Positions 21,543-23,795 of a stretch of 23,795 nt of DNA are shown here, in pieces. Source of the DNA: DAOUFU01 sp034429275. GTDB taxonomy: Bacteria; Chloroflexota; Anaerolineae; Aggregatilineales; Aggregatilineaceae. A program made the position numbers and the translations under genes. The stretch lies in contig DAOUFU010000307.1 of assembly GCA_034429275.1 (NCBI GenBank), positions 1-23,795 on the forward strand. The letters run 5' to 3'. The stretch's first letter is position 1, and the number at the start of each line of letters is the position of its first letter. The notes beneath the pieces were generated by a model. That model was not told where the DNA came from and did no database searches. It saw only the letters and a list, made by a program, of their open reading frames with translations.

Positions 21543-23795
21543 TCAGTTCAGCCGCTGGTTGGGTGAACCTGGCAGCGGGGTGACGTATGGGCGGGGCGTG
21601 GCCGTCGTAATACGCAGGTTGGTGATCGACAGCGTATAGGGCGTTTCTCCGACAGTGAACTGCTGGCTGACCAGAGTGTACGTGCCCGTCTGCGGCAGGG
21701 TCAGCGCCGATATTTGCACCGGATCGCCAACCCTTGTGTTCGAAGCGTTGGACAGTTCCTTTCCATCTGGGGTGTACAGAATGAGCGAACCTTCTGTAGT
21801 CCCTGACTGCGAGGCCAGGGTGATCGAGAGCAGGTCTCCGGCGACACCTTCAAACTGCCAATACTGCGGTCCGGCAGATGGCGGGACAATCCTGGTTTCG
21901 CCGATGAGAATGGGCTGAGCTTCCGGCTGGGGCGTGGCTGTGCGTGTTGGCATGGGCAGCGGGGGCGTCGCGGGAGAAGGCGGCAAGGTTGGCGGAGCCT
22001 GCACAGGCGGCGGGGCCACCGTGCGAGTCATGAGATCGCTCAATAAGGCGATGCTGCCGGTGATGATCTGGCAGGCGGGATCAACTGGCATCTGGTAGTA
22101 CTGCTGCTGCTCCACACACGACAAACTCGGCACATAGCGGTTGCGCTGAATCCAGGTCAAGAGGGCATCCAGCGAGTCCAGCCGCCACAGGATCACGCTG
22201 CCGTCAGCAGAGCCGGAAGCGAACCACTGGCTGTCGTTGGTGGCCAGGGGAAATTCCAGGCCGGTGACCGGGCCGGTATGGCCGGTATAGCGAAAAACCG
22301 GCGTCCCGGTCGTGATGTCCCACCGGGTGATGCTGCCATCCGATCCTCCGGCGAGCAGCCATTGGCCATCCGGGCTGGCAGCAACCTGAGTGACTTCTAT
22401 GCCGCGCATTGGGAACTGGCGCACCGCGCGGTTGGTAATCATATCCCACACAATCAGGATGCCCTGGGTGCAGACCTGTGATGACTGATCGCGCGTCTGG
22501 CAGCCGCCGATCAGCGCCTGGTCCCCTGTGGCGCGCGGGATGATGGCCAGATCATTGATGGTGACGGCGAGCGGCTGGGGCGCGATCATCGCGGCCTGTC
22601 CCTGTACAAGGTCCCAGGTGAGCAGAGTGCCCATTGTGGATGCAGTCAGCACGGTGCGACCATCCGAATTGAAAGCGATATGGTTCACCGTGCGCAGGTG
22701 GTCCGCCGTTTCGGGGGTGCTGTCGAGAGTCTGCAGCACCGTGAGCGTGGCGGCATCCATCAGCAGAAGCTGACCTGCGCGACAGGTGCGTGTGAGGTAC
22801 TGCATATCCTGACAGCCCGCTACGGCCAGGGTGGTTCCATCCGGGCTGAAGGCTGCCCGCGTGACGTCCTGAAGGCCAGTGGTGACCGGCGTGGGAACAT
22901 CATCGCGCCAGAGGGTGAGTGAATTAGGCGCGGCAGTCTGGGTGATCACAACCGGATCGGCAGGATTCGGGCTGGTGACCAGAAGTGTTACCGGCGTTAC
23001 GCCTGCATTGAGCGCCGCCGGAGACACACCGCTCGTCTCCCAATATCTCACCTGACCGTCATTATAGGCAGCCAACAGGGTGGGACGGTCGGCGGGGAAA
23101 GCCAGTGCGGTGACCGGAATCAGTGTGCGAATGGCGCGGCGTTGTTCGCCTGGTGTCAGGTCCCACCAGATAACGCTGTTGTCTCCCATCGCCGTCAGGG
23201 CCGCGTCTCCATTCTGGCGATAGACCACATCCCACATCGCGATCTGTTTGTAGGCAAAGCGTCGGGTTGCCAGGCCGGTTGAGAGATTCCACCAGATCAT
23301 CTGGCCATCGTCGCCCACTGAGAGGGCCGTCGGCTCGTCTGCTCGTCCAAAATCGACTCCACGCACGACACCGCTGTGCGCCCCAGGCATTTGCTGAACC
23401 ACGGCGCGAGCGTTTATGTCCCAGATCAGGATAGACCCATCCTGCGTGCCGAGGATGGCCTGGTAGCGAGTCGGGTTGACCGTTAGCGCGCTGATGCCTG
23501 TTCCGCCGATCTCCGCCACCATCTCGCATCGGAGATCCAGGTTGGCCGGGCCAAGATCACAGCGTTCGATCTTTCCCTGGGCGGTGACAACGAACGCTGT
23601 CTGGCCGTCCGGCTCGAACGCTACCCCGGTGACACTGCCCGCGCCCGGTATATCGAAGGTTTTTGCCAGCCCGACCTCATCCACAAGGCCAAACAAAAGC
23701 GCAAAACCTCGCGTGCAGACGCCGTTGACATCCCAACGGCTGCACCCCCCGGCCAGCACGGCGCTGCTGTCCGGTGCCAGCGCCGCGCTCGTGAT
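21543..23795 (-). CDS. WD40-repeat protein with C-terminal PPC-like domain, 5' end missing
   Basis: The frame is open from the window edge at 23795 to the stop at 21543-21545, so the start lies outside. At least 750 residues are present. Most is a run of WD40-type blades with ..GSILIWD, GQMIWWNL, GTLLTWDLV, GSITRWDI and GSVILWRL ends. A Pro/Thr-rich linker follows (about 22015-21910), then a beta-sandwich of the bacterial pre-peptidase C-terminal (PPC) type with QYWQFEGVAGDLLSITL, LILYTPDGKEL and GTYTLVSQ. The Pro/Thr linker and PPC-like domain suggest an exported or surface protein. Three blades carry a Cys-containing insertion just before the last strand (about 23740-23700, 22828-22775 and 22510-22460). 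It may act as a scaffold; no enzyme domain is visible in this part. Confidence 0.85.
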   Translation of the reverse strand: MTSAALAPDSSAVLAGGCSRWDVNGVCTRGFALLFGLVDEVGLAKTFDIPGAGSVTGVAFEPDGQTAFVVTAQGKIERCDLGPANLDLRCEMVAEIGGTGISALTVNPTRYQAILGTQDGSILIWDINARAVVQQMPGAHSGVVRGVDFGRADEPTALSVGDDGQMIWWNLSTGLATRRFAYKQIAMWDVVYRQNGDAALTAMGDNSVIWWDLTPGEQRRAIRTLIPVTALAFPADRPTLLAAYNDGQVRYWETSGVSPAALNAGVTPVTLLVTSPNPADPVVITQTAAPNSLTLWRDDVPTPVTTGLQDVTRAAFSPDGTTLAVAGCQDMQYLTRTCRAGQLLLMDAATLTVLQTLDSTPETADHLRTVNHIAFNSDGRTVLTASTMGTLLTWDLVQGQAAMIAPQPLAVTINDLAIIPRATGDQALIGGCQTRDQSSQVCTQGILIVWDMITNRAVRQFPMRGIEVTQVAASPDGQWLLAGGSDGSITRWDITTGTPVFRYTGHTGPVTGLEFPLATNDSQWFASGSADGSVILWRLDSLDALLTWIQRNRYVPSLSCVEQQQYYQMPVDPACQIITGSIALLSDLMTRTVAPPPVQAPPTLPPSPATPPLPMPTRTATPQPEAQPILIGETRIVPPSAGPQYWQFEGVAGDLLSITLASQSGTTEGSLILYTPDGKELSNASNTRVGDPVQISALTLPQTGTYTLVSQQFTVGETPYTLSITNLRITTATPRPYVTPLPGSPNQRLN

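Overview
The window looks like ordinary chromosome from a GC-rich bacterium, most likely a Chloroflexota of the Anaerolineae type. I infer this from the mix of genes: large WD40 and thrombospondin-type-3 surface proteins, a secreted sugar-binding protein without a lipobox, a MacB/FtsX-type exporter without an adaptor, and a cellobiose phosphorylase resembling the actinobacterial enzyme. No database search was possible, so the taxonomy is an inference. No mobile element, CRISPR array, tRNA or rRNA was found.

Layout. 1-325, minus strand: 5' part of rnpA and complete rpmH (too short to appear in a typical ORF list), with a near-consensus promoter at 447-475. 326-929 is a gene-poor stretch with divergent promoters and one DnaA-box-like site. 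930-4964: an ABC export module built as ATPase - eight-TM FtsX permease - ATPase, followed by a STAS-domain anti-sigma-factor antagonist (5070-5402) and a terminator. 5677-10053: an ECF sigma factor translationally coupled to a two-TM putative anti-sigma factor, a membrane-anchored protein of unknown function, and an 815-residue surface protein with TSP3 repeats, seven tandem 16-residue Cys repeats and a TolB-like propeller. 10249-12434: pyrE and pyrF (overlapping by 4 nt) and a HAD phosphatase. 12445-14277, minus strand: a GH20 hexosaminidase. 14680-21480: a sugar-utilisation block with a GH94 cellobiose phosphorylase, an ABC importer (binding protein plus two permeases, no ATPase) and a PfkB sugar kinase. 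21543-23795, minus strand: a WD40 protein with a C-terminal PPC-like domain, running off the right edge.

How the genes may work together. The 14.7-21.5 kb block reads as uptake of a beta-linked disaccharide, phosphorolysis in the cytoplasm to glucose-1-phosphate plus free sugar, and phosphorylation of the free sugar by the PfkB kinase. The GH94 gene has a TTGACA-N18-TATACT promoter. A perfect 16-bp LacI-family-type palindrome lies on the predicted transcription start, and a second, imperfect copy is exactly 150 bp downstream. The divergent GH20 gene shares this intergenic region.

Nothing here is a clearly new defence or mobile system. The features most worth a second look are the Cys-repeat surface protein in the ECF sigma locus, the paired operators at the GH94/GH20 junction, the Cys-pair insertions in the WD40 blades, and the palindrome just downstream of the sigma-factor promoter.
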